A stretch of 64,000 bases of DNA from NCBI GenBank assembly GCA_016710075.1, contig JADJLO010000025.1, forward strand, positions 30,621-94,620. The letters are read 5' to 3'. The position numbers and the translations under genes were made by a program. Below, piece after piece: positions 29,184 through 40,083 of the stretch (its first letter is position 1; each line of letters opens with the position of its first letter). The stretch comes from Acidobacteriota bacterium. Lineage in GTDB: Bacteria > Acidobacteriota > Blastocatellia > RBC074. The notes beneath the pieces are model-generated. The model ran no database searches, was not told the origin of the DNA, and was given only the letters and a program-made list of their open reading frames with translations.

Positions 29184-30284
29184 TCAGTTTTTGACACCGC
29201 GTCTGACGGCAGTCGGCAACTGCCCTTTTTCATTTCGAGCATAATAACCCTGGCGGGTTCGGGCGATCAGTTTTCTGTTGCCCCTGGGACTGACATTGAC
29301 CTTGAGGCTTCGAAAAGTACCATCGCGTTTGTCGTTGGTCGGATAGTAGCTGACGACATACTGAGTGCGGAGTTCCTTGGCAATTTGAGCGGCAATCGCC
29401 GGCATTTCGCTGACATCCTTGGGGAAGAAAGCACGTCCACCGCTATCATCGGCGAGTCTGGTCAGGAGATCCTTGGCTTTTTTGGCCGGGGACTTTCCGA
29501 AATAGCTTTTATCGCTGTCTTCTTCGTCGATAAAGCCCACGAGATAAACCTGGACTTCGTCTTCCTTGAGGGCGTCCATGACTTCCTTTTCTTTAACGGA
29601 GCTGTTCTTTTCAAGACCGTCGGTGATGACGATCAGGGCTTTACGGCGTCGTTTGCCCTTCTCCTGGGCATAATCGGCAGTGGCGATGATGGCATCGAGC
29701 AGCGAAGTGCCGCCGCTGGTGAAGAGTTCTCCAATTGCATCTTCGAGTTCGCGCCGGTCAGTGGTGAAGTCCTGGACCAGTTCGGGCTCGGCTTTGAACT
29801 GGGCCAGAAAAGCCTCGTCATCCTGCTTCATCTGTTTAACAAGATCGAGAGCCGAATCCGAAACTATCTGAAGCTTTGACCTCATACTGCCTGAAGTATC
29901 GATTACCATGCCAAAACTGAGAGGGACTTCTTCCCTGCTGACGGCTTCAATGGTCTGCTGGATCTTGTCTTCAAAAACCGCGAAATCTTCCTTCTTCAGA
30001 TCGAAGACTGGATTGTTGGTGATATCCACGACCGAGACATCGAGCAGCACCAGATCGGTATCCAGTTTGATGGTGCCTTCCTTATCGAGCTGCTGGTCAT
30101 CGGCCTGAGCCCCCTGGCGCTGCGCGCCCTTTTTGTCTTTTGCGTCTTTGGGGTTCTGTTGTTCCTTTTTGGGCAGGGGTGGTTGCGGAGGATCCTGGGC
30201 ACCCGAAGATACCCGTGGAACAAGTAGCGCAAGCATGATTAACACGCCAATCATCGCCGAATAGATTTTTTTTGATTGATACAT
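29184..30284 (-). CDS. Secreted VWA-domain protein (VWFA-related acidobacterial type)
   Basis: 366 residues. Signal peptide (1-28), then a charged Pro/Lys/Gln-rich linker and an N-terminal beta domain (T-D-L-V-L-L-D-V-S-V-V-D). The von Willebrand A domain follows, with MIDAS motif D-T-S-G-S-M-R, a Thr in S-G-G-T-S and V-I-T-D-G. This is the arrangement of the exported VWFA-related family that is expanded in acidobacteria (TIGR03436-like by memory). It should bind a metal and a protein ligand; the ligand is unknown. No membrane helix beyond the signal peptide is evident. Confidence 0.88.
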   Translation of the reverse strand: MYQSKKIYSAMIGVLIMLALLVPRVSSGAQDPPQPPLPKKEQQNPKDAKDKKGAQRQGAQADDQQLDKEGTIKLDTDLVLLDVSVVDITNNPVFDLKKEDFAVFEDKIQQTIEAVSREEVPLSFGMVIDTSGSMRSKLQIVSDSALDLVKQMKQDDEAFLAQFKAEPELVQDFTTDRRELEDAIGELFTSGGTSLLDAIIATADYAQEKGKRRRKALIVITDGLEKNSSVKEKEVMDALKEDEVQVYLVGFIDEEDSDKSYFGKSPAKKAKDLLTRLADDSGGRAFFPKDVSEMPAIAAQIAKELRTQYVVSYYPTNDKRDGTFRSLKVNVSPRGNRKLIARTRQGYYARNEKGQLPTAVRRGVKN

Positions 30285-30449
30285 TTTTCCTCCACTTTTT
30301 CAGCCGCTGCAAAACAAGGGTGAAAGAATTATACAACTTAAATTGTATTTTGTGGGCTGCCGGCTTTATATCATTAAATTTATTGTTTAAATTCCCATTT
30401 CGAGGTCAACAACATTAATTGAATTTTAACTGAGATACGAGATTATGAG

Positions 30450-31220
30450 ATGAAGATAGCAACCTGGAACGTCAACTCAATTTCGGTGCGTCTGGATCAA
30501 GTTCTGGAATGGATCAGCGGAAACCGGCCCGATGTGCTCTGCCTGCAGGAAATTAAATGCGTTGATGAAAAATTCCCCGCCAACCGTTTCCGAGAGATAG
30601 GATATGAGTCTGCAGTATTCGGTCAGCCGACCTACAACGGAGTCGCAATTCTATCCCACATGCCGATAAGTGATATTGAGCGTGGGTTTCCAGATGATCA
30701 AGAGGATGCGCACCGGCGGTTGATCGCGGCCACGATCAACACGGTCAGGGTGGTTAATGTCTATATCCCGAACGGATCGGAAGTCGGATCGGATAAATAC
30801 CAATTCAAACTTGGATGGCTCGACCAATTGCGCAAATTCTTCGATCAGAAATGCGATGTCAATCAACCACTGGCATTGTGCGGTGATTTCAATATCGCAC
30901 CGGAGGACAGGGATGTTCACGATCCGCAGCTTTGGGCCGGCAAGATTTTATGCAGCGAGGCTGAGAGAGAGGCTCTCGAAAAGATCCGCGAATGGGGCCT
31001 GATAGATGTTTTTCGCAAGCATCACGAAACCGGGGGCCAGTTTTCGTGGTGGGATTACCGTGCCGGAGGTTTCAGACGCAACCACGGCTTGAGAATCGAC
31101 CATCTCTGGACGACAAAAATTCTTGCCGGGAAATGCTCCAATTCCTGGATAGATAAAATCCCGCGCACGTTCGAGAAACCTTCAGACCATGCGCCGGTCG
31201 TAGCCGAATTCGAGATTTAA
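30450..31220 (+). CDS. xthA: Exodeoxyribonuclease III
   Basis: 256 residues with the complete ExoIII/AP-endonuclease fold: K-I-A-T-W-N-V-N-S-I, C-L-Q-E-I-K (metal Glu), G-D-F-N-I-A-P-E-D-R-D-V (catalytic Asp and Asn), R-I-D-H-L-W and S-D-H-A-P-V (catalytic Asp-His). It cleaves abasic sites and degrades 3' ends in base excision repair. Only nine bases separate it from the following acyltransferase-like gene. Confidence 0.95.
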   Translation: MKIATWNVNSISVRLDQVLEWISGNRPDVLCLQEIKCVDEKFPANRFREIGYESAVFGQPTYNGVAILSHMPISDIERGFPDDQEDAHRRLIAATINTVRVVNVYIPNGSEVGSDKYQFKLGWLDQLRKFFDQKCDVNQPLALCGDFNIAPEDRDVHDPQLWAGKILCSEAEREALEKIREWGLIDVFRKHHETGGQFSWWDYRAGGFRRNHGLRIDHLWTTKILAGKCSNSWIDKIPRTFEKPSDHAPVVAEFEI

Positions 31221-31229
31221 CTGCTGTCA

Positions 31230-32423
<1,194 letters not shown>

Positions 32424-32508
32424 GTCAGGTTGAAGCGTCATGATGGTTGGGTGAACAAGCTCAGCATCTGGCAGCTTCTGGCAGCATCTGCCGGCATTTC
32501 GATGATTG

Positions 32509-32919
32509 CTAATTGACCGAGACTCGCAGTTGGTAATGCGCCGTCGGATGAGCAACCACGTAGATGTAATAATCTCCGGTTGTTGGAACTTTACCGCTCC
32601 AACGCCGGCCATTGTCTGACCACTTTCCAAACGGCAATTGCCCGCCATTGTAAAAGCTGGGAGAGTCACTCACGGTAAACTCCGCTCTATTATCATCCAC
32701 GAGTTTCCAGGAGATTCGCGCCGTCAGTGTCCGGCCTTTGCGCACTCGTATCACGTAACTTTCATGTGCCTCACCGCCAATAAAGCCTTTGGCAGTCGTT
32801 GAGTTGCGCAACCGCAGCTTGGGTGTGGTTTTTTCCTGTGCCCAAGTCATGTTTGCCGCTGACAATAAAGTTGCCAGAACGATGAGGATGAGAGAAGCTC
32901 TTTTTCGTTTGATTCGCAA
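32509..32919 (-). CDS. Small secreted protein, PPC-like beta domain
   Basis: 136 residues with a clear signal peptide (1-27, ending W-A-Q). The rest is beta-rich and ends G-K-V-P-T-T-G-D-Y-Y-I-Y-V-V-A-H-P, resembling bacterial pre-peptidase C-terminal (PPC) domains that accompany secreted enzymes. No catalytic residues are evident. It begins 22 bases after the cytochrome gene stop and is likely in its transcript. Function unknown. Confidence 0.6.
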   Translation of the reverse strand: MRIKRKRASLILIVLATLLSAANMTWAQEKTTPKLRLRNSTTAKGFIGGEAHESYVIRVRKGRTLTARISWKLVDDNRAEFTVSDSPSFYNGGQLPFGKWSDNGRRWSGKVPTTGDYYIYVVAHPTAHYQLRVSVN

Positions 32920-32940
32920 GTTGTAATACCTCTTTTCGCA

Positions 32941-35481
32941 TCAATCCGAATAGATAAACTCATTCAGGTTGAGCAGAGCGTGACAGAAATCCCGCAAGGC
33001 CGAGAAATCGGGCTGTTTGTCGTTTCTTTTCAAATAGCCGGCTTTTTGAGTCTTGATAAACTCGAGAGCCCACTCAGACTCTTTTGCGCTCGGCGGCCGG
33101 TTTAAGGCGAGGTTGAAAGCCCGTGTGATTAAGCCCTTCTGATCATTGCCTGAATCTCGAATTACTCTTTCCGCGAAGAATCCGGCCTGACCGAGGACGA
33201 AATCGTTATTCAACAAAGCTAGTGCCTGTGGAGATACGGTAGAAGTCGATCTCATTGGAGCGGGGACAGTTGTCGCAGGACAATCGAAGACCTCGATCAG
33301 AGGGACGAGCACTGAGCGTTTGACGAAGATATAGACGCTTCGCCGCCAGACTGACGGCTCATCTTTGGCATCGAGCGGCCAGCGTGGGCGTGAACCCGAG
33401 TTGATCACGTCGGGATCGATTCGCGGATAGATGCCGGGTCCGAACATTTCGGTATTGAGCTTGCCGCTGACCGAAAGAATACTGTCCCTGATGATCTCTG
33501 CCTCCATCCGGCGTTGATTCATCCTCCAGAAGAGACGATTTTCAGGATCTTTCCCGGCTGCGTCTTTATTGAAAGAGCTTGATTGACGGTAGGTATTGGA
33601 CAGCAGAATCAAACGATGGATCGACTTCCAGCTCCAGCCGCGTTTGATGAATTCGAGAGCCATCCAGTCGAGCAGTTCATGATGACTTGGGCGATCACCG
33701 GTGGAGCCGAAGTCGCTGGGAGTTCTGACAATTCCCTTTCCGAAGTGATACTGCCAGATGCGATTTACTGCCACGCGAGCCGTGAGCGGGTTATCAGGGG
33801 AAGCGATCCATTCGGCCAGTTGCTTGCGGCGATTGACTGGTTCGATGGAATTTCCGCCGGCAAGCACACCTGGAAATCCCGGCTGAACCTCTTCGCCTTT
33901 CTGTCTCCAGTCGCCCCGCTTGAGAAGGTAGGCGACGCCCGGATCTTTCTTGTCTGTGATTCCCATTGCCGCCGGGAGCAGTTTTGGACGTGTCTTATTG
34001 ATGGCATCGATTTCATTCTGAATCAGTTTTCTTGCCTTTAATTCTTCCGAGGTCAGGCCGGCATCGATCTCTTCAGGCTGCAGATTTACATCTTTGGCGA
34101 AGCGGGCTGTGGTCTCTCGGCGATAATCTTCGACATTCCTGCCTTCAAGCGATCCGGTCGATTGAGCCAGTCTCATATGAAATTCGACCTTTTCGGTAAG
34201 CAGTTTATCTCGGACGGGTTTTTCAATCACCGATATCCTTGCCCGCAGAGGTTTGAGCAAGGCATCGATCTCTTTCTGCCTTGCCTTGAAAGAATCGATT
34301 TCGGATTGCGGCGCCATGACTTTTTCCGTCTTTTGAAACGGGAAGAAGACGGCCTGCATGCGGTAATAATCGCGTTGAGGAATTGGATCGTATTTATGAT
34401 CATGGCACCGCGCGCAGCCAACGGTAATGCCCAGAAAGACCGAAGAAGTAGTGGCCACCATATCATCGAGTTCGTCGGTCCGAGTCTCTTCGTTGTCAGC
34501 GTTATCGACAGTCGGGCCGTTACGGCAAAAGGCCGTGGCAATCAAAGCTTCAGGATCGTCAGGGATCAACTGATCGTTGGCCAATTGCTCGCGGATCAAT
34601 TGATCGTATGGTTTATCCTGATTGAATGATTTGATGACGTAATCGCGATAGCGCCATGCGTGAGGCCTGTCGACATCGAACTCATATCCACCGCTGTCGG
34701 CATACCTGGCAAGGTCGAGCCAGTGTCGTCCCCATCTTTCGCCGTAATGTTGTGAAGCGAGCAGCCTGTCGATGACCTTCTGATAAGCCTTTTCTGATGG
34801 GTCTTTCAGAAACTCAGCCACCTCCTCAGGCGTTGGAGGCAGGCCGATGAGATCAAGATAGACCCTTCGAAGCAGTACTCCCGGTTCAGCGGGCTGTGAT
34901 GGCTCAAGACCATTATCTTCAAGTCGCTTCAAAACAAAGGCATCGATTTCATTCCTGACCCAGTTCTGATTCCGGACCGAAGGAATCACATTGCGCGCCG
35001 GTTTAACGAATGCCCAGAATTGCCGGTCTTTATCGGTGATCGAATAACCGGGCTGTCTGACAGGAATGACCGGTTCTGTTATGGCTCCAGCCTGCCCGGA
35101 ATCCATTTTTTCGATCCAGGCATAGATGATCGAGATCTGTTCATCGCTCAGCTTGTCCATGCCGAGCGGCATGGCCGGCTCCTCCTGATGAGCGATGAGC
35201 CGGTAAAGAAGGCTCTTTCCAGGCTTGCCGGGAATCACCGCCGGCCCGCGTGTTCCACCTTTCAAAATCGAGGTTTCGGTTCTCAGATCCAGTCCCGAAC
35301 GCTGCACGCGCTCTCCGTGGCACATCAGACACTGCTTCTGGAAGATCGGGGCCACCTTCTGACTGAAATAGTCCTGTTGTGTAGCGGCCGTGCGCCTGGA
35401 GCCTGCCGCAAAGGCCACAACAATAAAAAAGACTATTACCAGAATCTTGCTAATGTTATTCGTACGGGTATTCATGTTCAT
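32941..35481 (-). CDS. Planctomycete-type cytochrome protein (PSCyt1-PSCyt2/DUF1549-PSD1/DUF1553)
   Basis: 846 residues, intact. Signal peptide first. PSCyt1 haem domain with C-L-M-C-H near residue 50 (CxxCH) followed by Q-R-S-G-L-D-L; DUF1549 with a second site, C-A-R-C-H-D-H-K-Y-D-P; and a long DUF1553 domain with T-A-R-V-A-V-N-R-I-W-Q-Y-H-F-G-K-G. The role of this family is not established; it is thought to be a periplasmic redox or sugar-degradation protein in Planctomycetes, Verrucomicrobia and Acidobacteria. Divergent from a similar gene at 35671. Confidence 0.9.
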   Translation of the reverse strand: MNMNTRTNNISKILVIVFFIVVAFAAGSRRTAATQQDYFSQKVAPIFQKQCLMCHGERVQRSGLDLRTETSILKGGTRGPAVIPGKPGKSLLYRLIAHQEEPAMPLGMDKLSDEQISIIYAWIEKMDSGQAGAITEPVIPVRQPGYSITDKDRQFWAFVKPARNVIPSVRNQNWVRNEIDAFVLKRLEDNGLEPSQPAEPGVLLRRVYLDLIGLPPTPEEVAEFLKDPSEKAYQKVIDRLLASQHYGERWGRHWLDLARYADSGGYEFDVDRPHAWRYRDYVIKSFNQDKPYDQLIREQLANDQLIPDDPEALIATAFCRNGPTVDNADNEETRTDELDDMVATTSSVFLGITVGCARCHDHKYDPIPQRDYYRMQAVFFPFQKTEKVMAPQSEIDSFKARQKEIDALLKPLRARISVIEKPVRDKLLTEKVEFHMRLAQSTGSLEGRNVEDYRRETTARFAKDVNLQPEEIDAGLTSEELKARKLIQNEIDAINKTRPKLLPAAMGITDKKDPGVAYLLKRGDWRQKGEEVQPGFPGVLAGGNSIEPVNRRKQLAEWIASPDNPLTARVAVNRIWQYHFGKGIVRTPSDFGSTGDRPSHHELLDWMALEFIKRGWSWKSIHRLILLSNTYRQSSSFNKDAAGKDPENRLFWRMNQRRMEAEIIRDSILSVSGKLNTEMFGPGIYPRIDPDVINSGSRPRWPLDAKDEPSVWRRSVYIFVKRSVLVPLIEVFDCPATTVPAPMRSTSTVSPQALALLNNDFVLGQAGFFAERVIRDSGNDQKGLITRAFNLALNRPPSAKESEWALEFIKTQKAGYLKRNDKQPDFSALRDFCHALLNLNEFIYSD

Positions 35482-35670
35482 TTGATCAACCTGTTGCCGG
35501 AGATTATTGCGGATTGGCGAACTTTATTATTTGAGCAGCAGAAGGTCAACAATTTCCTGATTAATGCTTGTTTTAAATACCGTAACAAAGTTAATCTCTG
35601 CATTCCATTGCAGTTCCCCTCGGATTTTTCTGAATAATTGAAGAGTGTTCGAATTAAATTCATTCAGCAT
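35482..35670. promoter_or_regulatory. Divergent promoter region between two cytochrome-type genes
   Basis: 190 bases between divergent paralogous genes. It likely holds both promoters, allowing co-regulation. I see no clear operator. Confidence 0.45.
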
Positions 35671-38522
35671 ATGAAACAGAAAAAGATCTCACTTTTATTA
35701 GTCATTGCATATTCGATCTTCACACTTGCGGCCAGTCTGAGTGGCGTGGATGCACAGGAAGCGAAGGCGGGTGCAGCAACGGAAATCAAGCGTCACTGGG
35801 CCTTCATTCCACCGATCCGCCCCTCGATTCCTGAAGTACAGAACCGTAACTGGATCAGAAATTCAATCGACAATTTCATTCTCGCAAGGCTCGAAAAGGA
35901 AGGGTTGACTCCCTCTGTTGAAGCCGACCGGATAACGCTGCTCCGCCGGTTGAGCCTCGACCTGATCGGGCTTCCGCCATCGATCGAAGAGGTTGATGCT
36001 TTTCTGAGGGACAGATCACCGAAGGCCTATGAGAAACAGGTCGAACGACTGCTCTCGTCCCCCCATTACGGAGAAAGATGGGGCCGGGTCTGGCTCGACG
36101 CGGCGCGATATGCCGATTCCGACGGCTACGAAAAAGACAAACAGCGCCGGGTCTGGTTCTATCGCGACTGGGTAATCAATTCGATGAACGATGACAAGCC
36201 ATACGACCAATTTGTGATCGAGCAGATTGCAGGCGACCTGCTACCCAACCCGACTCAGGATCAGCTTGCGGCCACAGGTTTTTTGCGCAATTCGATGATC
36301 AATGAGGAAGGCGGAATCGATCCGGAGCAGTTCAGGATGGAGGCGATGTTCGATCGCATGGACGCAGTTGGCAAGGGCATACTCGGAGTCACGATTCAAT
36401 GCGCTCAGTGCCACAATCACAAATTCGATCCGCTCAAACAGGAAGAGTATTACCGCATGATGGCTTTTTTGAACAACTCGCACGAAGCGAGCATCGCGGC
36501 ATACACGCCTGCAGAGCAGATAAAACGGGCAATGATATTCAATCAGACCCGCGAACTCGAAGAGGAATTGCAGCATCGATCGCCCAACTGGCAATCGAAG
36601 ATGGCCGAATGGGAAGCGATGGCCGGTAAAAGCCTGCCCGAATGGATCATTCTCAAACCGGAGGTTGACGATATTTCAACAGGTGGGCAGAAATATCTGC
36701 CATTGAACGACTCGTCGTTTCTGGCTCAAGGATATGCGCCAACGAAACACAGAGTGAAGATGACTGTGAGGGCGGATCTCAACAATATCACGGCATTCCG
36801 GCTCGAGTTGCTCAACGATCCGAATCTGCCGCTTGGAGGCCCTGGACGATCGATCAATGGGACATCGGCTCTGACCGAATTCGAGGTCGAGGCTGCGCCG
36901 GCTGCTGATCCAAAGAACGTGACAAAAGTCAGAATCGTCAGGGCAAGCGCCGATTACAACCAGCCCGAAAGGTTGCTTGAGCCGATCTTCGACGACAGGA
37001 GCAATCGAAAACGAATCACAGGGCCAATCGACTTTGCCATTGACGGTAAGGACGAAACCGCCTGGGGCATCGATGCAGGCCCGGGTCGACGCAACTTCCC
37101 GCGTCATGCGGTTTTCATTGCCGATAAACCTTTAAGTTTTGAGGGCGGAGTGATTCTGACCTTCTACCTCAAGCAGAATCACGGTGGCTGGAACAGCGAC
37201 GATAATCAAAACAACAATCTCGGCAGAATTCGACTCTCGATAACCGCGTCAAAAAACGCCTCAGGCGATACTTTGCCGGCAAATCTCAGACGGCTGCTTT
37301 CGATACCGCAGAATCAGCGTTCACAGCTTCAGAACCAGGCGGTATTCAGTTACTGGCGGACGATGGTTCCGGAATGGCAAGCCGTCAATAACAGGATCGA
37401 AAAGTTGTGGAGCGGTTATCCTCAGGGCTCTTCTCAACTGGTTCTGAACGAGCGTGCTGAAAAGAGAGAGACAAGCGTGCTCAGGCGCGGAGACTTCCTA
37501 CGGCCTGAGAGAAACGTAACCGCGGGCGTCCCTGCATTCCTCCATCAACTTCCGGTTGGTGAGTTGCCAAACCGTCTGAGCTTCGCCAAATGGCTTGTTG
37601 ACCGAAAGTCGCCGACGACCGCGCGTTCGATGGTCAACCGCATCTGGCAGTCGTATTTTGGCATCGGGATCTCATCGACACCTGAAGATTTCGGCAAGCA
37701 GAACGATCCGCCATCTCATCGTGAACTGCTCGACTGGCTCGCAGTTGAGTTCATGGAAAAAAGCTGGAGCCTTAAAAACATCCACCGCCTGATCGTCACT
37801 TCAGCGACTTACCGTCAATCCTCAAAGGTAACGCCGGAACTTCTTGCAAAAGATCCATACAACAGGCTGCTGGCGCGCGGATCCAGATTCAGGGTGGACG
37901 GTGAAATAGTCCGGGACATCGCGTTGGCGGCAAGCGGGCTGCTCAATCCGAAAGTCGGCGGTCCCAGCGTCTTCCCGCCTTCGCCTGATTTTCTTTATCT
38001 GCCTCCGTCAAGTTATGGCCCGAAGATCTGGAACGAGGAAAAGGCGAGAATAGATACCGCAGAGCCATATACACTTTTCGCTATCGCTCGGTACCCTATC
38101 CGATGCTGCAGACTTTCGATGCGCCGAATGGAGATATCTCATGTGTCAGGCGCCCGCGCTCCAATACCCCGCTGCAGGCACTGACAACCTTGAACGAGCC
38201 TTTATTCAATGAAGCTGCGCGCGGGCTGGCTTTGAAAACAGTCAGGGAAGGCGGCCTGACAGATTCACTTAAACTCGATTATGCCTTCCGAAGCGTCCTG
38301 TCAAGAAAGCCCTCCCTGCAGGAGTCGGCGGAACTGCTCGGTATGCTCAACCGTCAGCGCAATCGCAGTCTCAAAGGAGAATTGAATCCTTGGAACATAG
38401 CCTCCAACGATCCCGATAAACCATTCCCTCTCCCTAAAGGCGTAAGAATGGAAGACATCGCTGCCTGGACGACTGTCTCACGCGTGCTCCTGAATCTGGA
38501 CGAAACCATCACCAGGGAGTAA
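35671..38522 (+). CDS. DUF1549/DUF1553 cytochrome-like protein without PSCyt1, frameshifted
   Basis: About 950 residues once joined. The ATG at 35671 gives a clean signal peptide (M-K-Q-K-K-I-S-L-L-L); an in-frame TTG at 35638 is less likely. It lacks the N-terminal haem domain of its divergent neighbour but keeps C-A-Q-C-H-N-H-K-F-D-P in DUF1549. An insert of about 300 residues between DUF1549 and DUF1553 may be a sugar-binding or beta-sandwich module. The frame breaks near 38043. A lost A in GAGGAAAAGG restores G-E-N-R-Y-R-R-A-I-Y-T-F-R-Y-R-S followed by M-L-Q-T-F-D-A-P-N-G to 38522. This is one of the clearest homopolymer indels in the window. Confidence 0.85.
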
Positions 38523-38534
38523 CGAGCTTAATAA

Positions 38535-38796
38535 CTGATACTGTTGGCGAATTCTCCGGCGCCGATTTGACACGTTCTTTGGCGGAGCGCTAAACAGCCG
38601 GCGAAGCGCCTGGTAGGTGTTCCCAGGGTTCATCAGAACCCGAAGGGGCCGAACTGTTTGTTAAGTCGGTCGCGCAGCGCTTTCCCATCGATCGCCGATT
38701 CCAGGGGCGGCGGTCGCGCGCTTCGCGGTCCGCCGCTATTCTGGTCCGGCCTTTCGGCCCTTTTGAACTTTCGAACGGAGATAACAACAGTATCAG
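38535..38796. mobile_element. Element with the same ends as the MITE-like copies but a different interior (copy 4)
   Basis: Left end CTGATACTGTTGGCGAATTC matches the other copies; right end A-A-C-A-A-C-A-G-T-A-T-C-A-G is its degenerate complement. The 230-base interior is GC-rich and unlike the other copies: GGCGGAGCGC, a G-G-C-G-G-C-G-G-T-C-G-C-G-C-G block and GGCCTTTCGGCC. It lies between the cytochrome gene stop and the amidohydrolase start. It encodes no obvious protein. Confidence 0.65.
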
Positions 38797-38829
38797 TGTA
38801 AATAATAATAATATTGGAACCACAATGTG

Positions 38830-40083
38830 ATGAGACAATATCAAAGCATCTTCGTACTTTTCTTTATTATTCTGAGTGGTCTATCAGCAAGTCGTTATTT
38901 TGCGACAGCAGCGCAGCAGGCGCCCGGTTTGATACTTCTCAAACCCGCACGCATCTTTGATGGCGAATCGCCGCAGATGCGCGAAGGGTGGGCGGTCCTC
39001 GTTCGCGGAGAGAAGATCGAGGCAATGGGGCCGGCAAATGAGCTGGCTGCTGCGGCCGGTGCCAAAGTGATAGATCTTCCCGGGGCGACTCTGATGCCCG
39101 GATTGATCGAGGCGCATTCCCACATACTGCTTCATCCTTACAGCGAGACACCGTGGAACGATCAGGTAGCCAGAGAGCATCTGAGCCTTCGTGTCGCACG
39201 CGCGACCAACCATCTTCGCAATACTCTGTTGGCCGGTTTTACGACCATCAGAGACCTTGGCACTGAAGGTGCAGGCTATGCCGATACGGGCATCAAACTG
39301 GCGGTCGATCAGGGAATAATCCCCGGCCCCAGAATGCTTCTCGCCTCCCGCGCTATCGTTGCCAGCGGCAGTTACGGCCCCAATGGATTTGCCACGGAAT
39401 GGGATGTCCCACAGGGCGCTGAAGAGGCCGATGGAGTCGATTCATTATTGCGCGCGGTCAGAACTCAGATCGGCAAGGGCGCTGACTGGATCAAAGTCTA
39501 TGCCGATTACCGTTGGGGCAAAGCAACCGCTTCCCCTACCTTCACACTCGACGAATTGAGACTCATAGTCGAAACCGCAAAGAGCGCCGGTATTCCCGTG
39601 GCCGCTCACGCAACGACCATTGAAGGCATGCGCCGCGCCACACTCGCCGGCGTCGAATCCATTGAACACGGCGATGACGGCACACCCGAGATCTTCAAAC
39701 TGATGAAAGATCGAGGCGTGGCTTATTGCCCAACCTTGTCGGTCGGTAATCAGGTCAAAAAGAAGGACAGTTTCAAGGCTGCTATCGAATCGGGCGTAAC
39801 CATTGTGTCGGGCAGCGATGTCGGAGTCTTCGCTCACGGCGACAATGCAAGAGAGCTTGAAGCAATGATCAAAGCAGGCATGCAGGCAGTCGATGCCTTG
39901 CGATCAGCGACATCAATCAACGCTCGCGTGCTTCATCTTGATCAGAAGATCGGCAAAGTGAAGCCGGGTCTGCTGGCCGACCTGATTGCTGTCGATGGCG
40001 ATCCGATAAGGGATATCTCAGCCATCCGCAGAATCAAAATGGCTTATGAAAAACGGGACGATTTATTGAGCCGAGGTCAATGA
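38830..40083 (+). CDS. Secreted amidohydrolase (imidazolonepropionase-like)
   Basis: 417 residues from ATG 38830 (a GTG three bases earlier is possible). Signal peptide, then the active site: E-A-H-S-H-I (HxH), W-I-K-V-Y with a possible carboxylated Lys, A-A-H-A-T-T, S-I-E-H-G-D and G-S-D-V-G with the final Asp. All ligands are present, unlike two of the three paralogues at 23-28 kb. Probable periplasmic hydrolase of a cyclic amide or dipeptide. Its last four bases, ATGA, overlap the start of the DUF1501 gene, implying coupled translation. Confidence 0.88.
   Translation: MRQYQSIFVLFFIILSGLSASRYFATAAQQAPGLILLKPARIFDGESPQMREGWAVLVRGEKIEAMGPANELAAAAGAKVIDLPGATLMPGLIEAHSHILLHPYSETPWNDQVAREHLSLRVARATNHLRNTLLAGFTTIRDLGTEGAGYADTGIKLAVDQGIIPGPRMLLASRAIVASGSYGPNGFATEWDVPQGAEEADGVDSLLRAVRTQIGKGADWIKVYADYRWGKATASPTFTLDELRLIVETAKSAGIPVAAHATTIEGMRRATLAGVESIEHGDDGTPEIFKLMKDRGVAYCPTLSVGNQVKKKDSFKAAIESGVTIVSGSDVGVFAHGDNARELEAMIKAGMQAVDALRSATSINARVLHLDQKIGKVKPGLLADLIAVDGDPIRDISAIRRIKMAYEKRDDLLSRGQ

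Noticed and set aside
29385..29879. Plus-strand frame of 164 residues over the VWA gene
   Set aside because: It is antisense to a complete VWA domain with a MIDAS motif and has no recognisable features.
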